The notes beneath the pieces are model-generated. The model saw nothing but the letters and a program-made list of their open reading frames with translations, did no database searches and was not told the DNA's origin. From Podaxis mareebaensis (Eukaryota > Basidiomycota > Agaricomycetes > Agaricales > Agaricaceae), in the NCBI GenBank assembly GCA_018524725.1, contig JAEUWP010000363.1:1-30679 (forward strand): 30,679 nucleotides of DNA, given 5' to 3'. Within the stretch, counting starts at the first letter, position 1; every line of letters starts with the position of its first letter. Of this stretch, positions 29,758 to 30,679 are shown piece after piece. A program made the translations under genes and the position numbers.

Positions 29758-30679
29758 ATGCCGCAGTTTGGTTCCCACAACCACAGTTCTGCTTCCAACC
29801 AGATGCCCTGCCAGACTCAGTGCTACACTACCCGGTGACCTCAGCGAAGGTGTATTCAACATGATACAGCCCCTCCACCCTCCCAAATTCAACAACCATA
29901 CCTCACCATGCAGCAGGAAAGTGAACCCGACTCTGACTCTGCTGATGGTTCTTCCTCTTCTACTTCTGATGTATTTGGTCCAGTTACACAGCCTCAAGCT
30001 GTGAAGGCATCTTCCCAGCTACCATCATCGCTTTCATCCAGTTCTCTTTCCTCTTCCTCACCTACTCCTATGTCTACTCAGCTTCAATCATCTTCACTTC
30101 TGGATACCTTGCAAGACTGGAGGTCCTCTCATCATGGCAATCAAAGTAGTGATGGAGCATCATGGGATTTATTCAAGTCCTTGGATGCTCTCCCCTTCGC
30201 GTCACCTTCCTCCGCTCAGAACGCTATAACTCGTGCTCAGCAAGAGACAAAGGCAGGCCTTTGTAGAGTCACCAGAGCATCTATTCAAGGTGGGAAGAAG
30301 GTTCAGATGAAAAAGCGGGTAAGATTGATTATATCTTTTTGGGTCCAAATGCTCACATTTCTTCAAGGCAGTCTCCATGACCAGTGCAGAGGTCCAAATT
30401 GGGAAGATAATTATTCTTTCTGAGAAGATTGAATTGGTATGTCTATTTTCTACATCTATATGCAATGGAGCCCCTTGCTTAATTTTGAATAGGTTATTCC
30501 TGCTCCTATCATGGGACAGAGATATCGAATCTCAAAGACAAACTTCACTATTCTTGACTGGAGGAGGCTGGGCTCATCATTAGGGCTACAGAGGATAATC
30601 CAATCATCTTCCAAGCTTCCTGGACTCATGAACAGGTTGAAGAGAAACTTTTGGCTCTTTTTCCAATTGCCTTTGCATG
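29758..30679 (+). pseudogene. Ser-rich protein of the mobile region, disabled, cut by right edge
   Basis: The first exon runs 29758-30318 in one frame (MPQFGSHNHSSASNQMPCQ), interrupted by a single TGA at 29836-29838 between QCYTTR and PQRRCIQHD. It continues through a long Ser-rich stretch to KKVQMKKR. Exon 30368-30436 reads AVSMTSAEVQIGKIIILSEK, and exon 30493 onward reads VIPAPIMGQRYRISKTNFTI. Near 30560 the natural protein seems to change frame, from ILDWRR to EEAGLIIRATEDNPIIF and LALFPIAFA, which suggests a small deletion or insertion. The last segment loosely recalls C-terminal modules of Agaricomycete transposon-associated or HECT-like proteins, but I cannot name the family. The 3' end is outside the window. 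Confidence 0.5.

Noticed and set aside
21634..29838. Selenocysteine or programmed UGA readthrough
   Set aside because: No selenocysteine context or conserved downstream structure is seen, several genes are hit at unrelated places, and CpG decay explains the pattern more simply.

Overview
The window reads as nuclear DNA of a mushroom-forming basidiomycete (Agaricomycetes). Genes carry many short introns (about 42-65 nt, GT-AG), and the proteins are typical of that group. All gene models were built by hand from splice signals, reading phase and family motifs; no alignment was run.

Left part, about 1-18,450: compact, CpG-rich host DNA. In order: the start of a low-complexity ORF leaving the left edge (-); a 7-exon membrane protein (-); a GNAT acetyltransferase (-); a possible gene remnant; an 11-exon cytochrome P450 (+); a roadblock/LC7 dynein light chain (+); a Rho1-type GTPase (-); an AKAP7-like 2H phosphoesterase (-); a membrane-anchored aspartic protease (+); an F-box/LRR-like protein (-); an alpha/beta hydrolase (-); and a DUF6533-type membrane protein with a GC-AG intron (+). 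Spacing is tight: 89 bp between the divergent phosphoesterase and protease starts, 106 bp between the phosphoesterase stop and the rho1 start, and 107 bp between the convergent protease and F-box genes.

Right part, about 19,880 to the end: a different kind of DNA. It opens with a CG-rich palindrome and four 49-bp tandem repeats, after which CpG almost disappears (1 CG in 24,001-24,600, against 20 in 12,901-13,200). It holds a TET/JBP-type 2OG-Fe(II) dioxygenase gene (-), a 60-bp minisatellite open in three frames, two more repeat blocks, a zinc-cluster protein with a possible caspase/CHAT-like core (+), a BTB/POZ gene (-), a DDE integrase gene (+) and the start of a Ser-rich gene cut by the right edge (+). 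These look like cargo of a large, decaying transposable region.

The most interesting signal is how this region decays. Four of its five genes are interrupted by in-frame TGA codons (positions 21634, 25802, 27842, 29061, 29836); no TAA or TAG interrupts an inferred exon. The dioxygenase has also lost its metal-binding HxD motif (it reads H-C-N). All of this fits C-to-T change at methylated CpG, so a DNA-demethylase-type gene inside a mobile region seems to have been erased by the modification it would act on.
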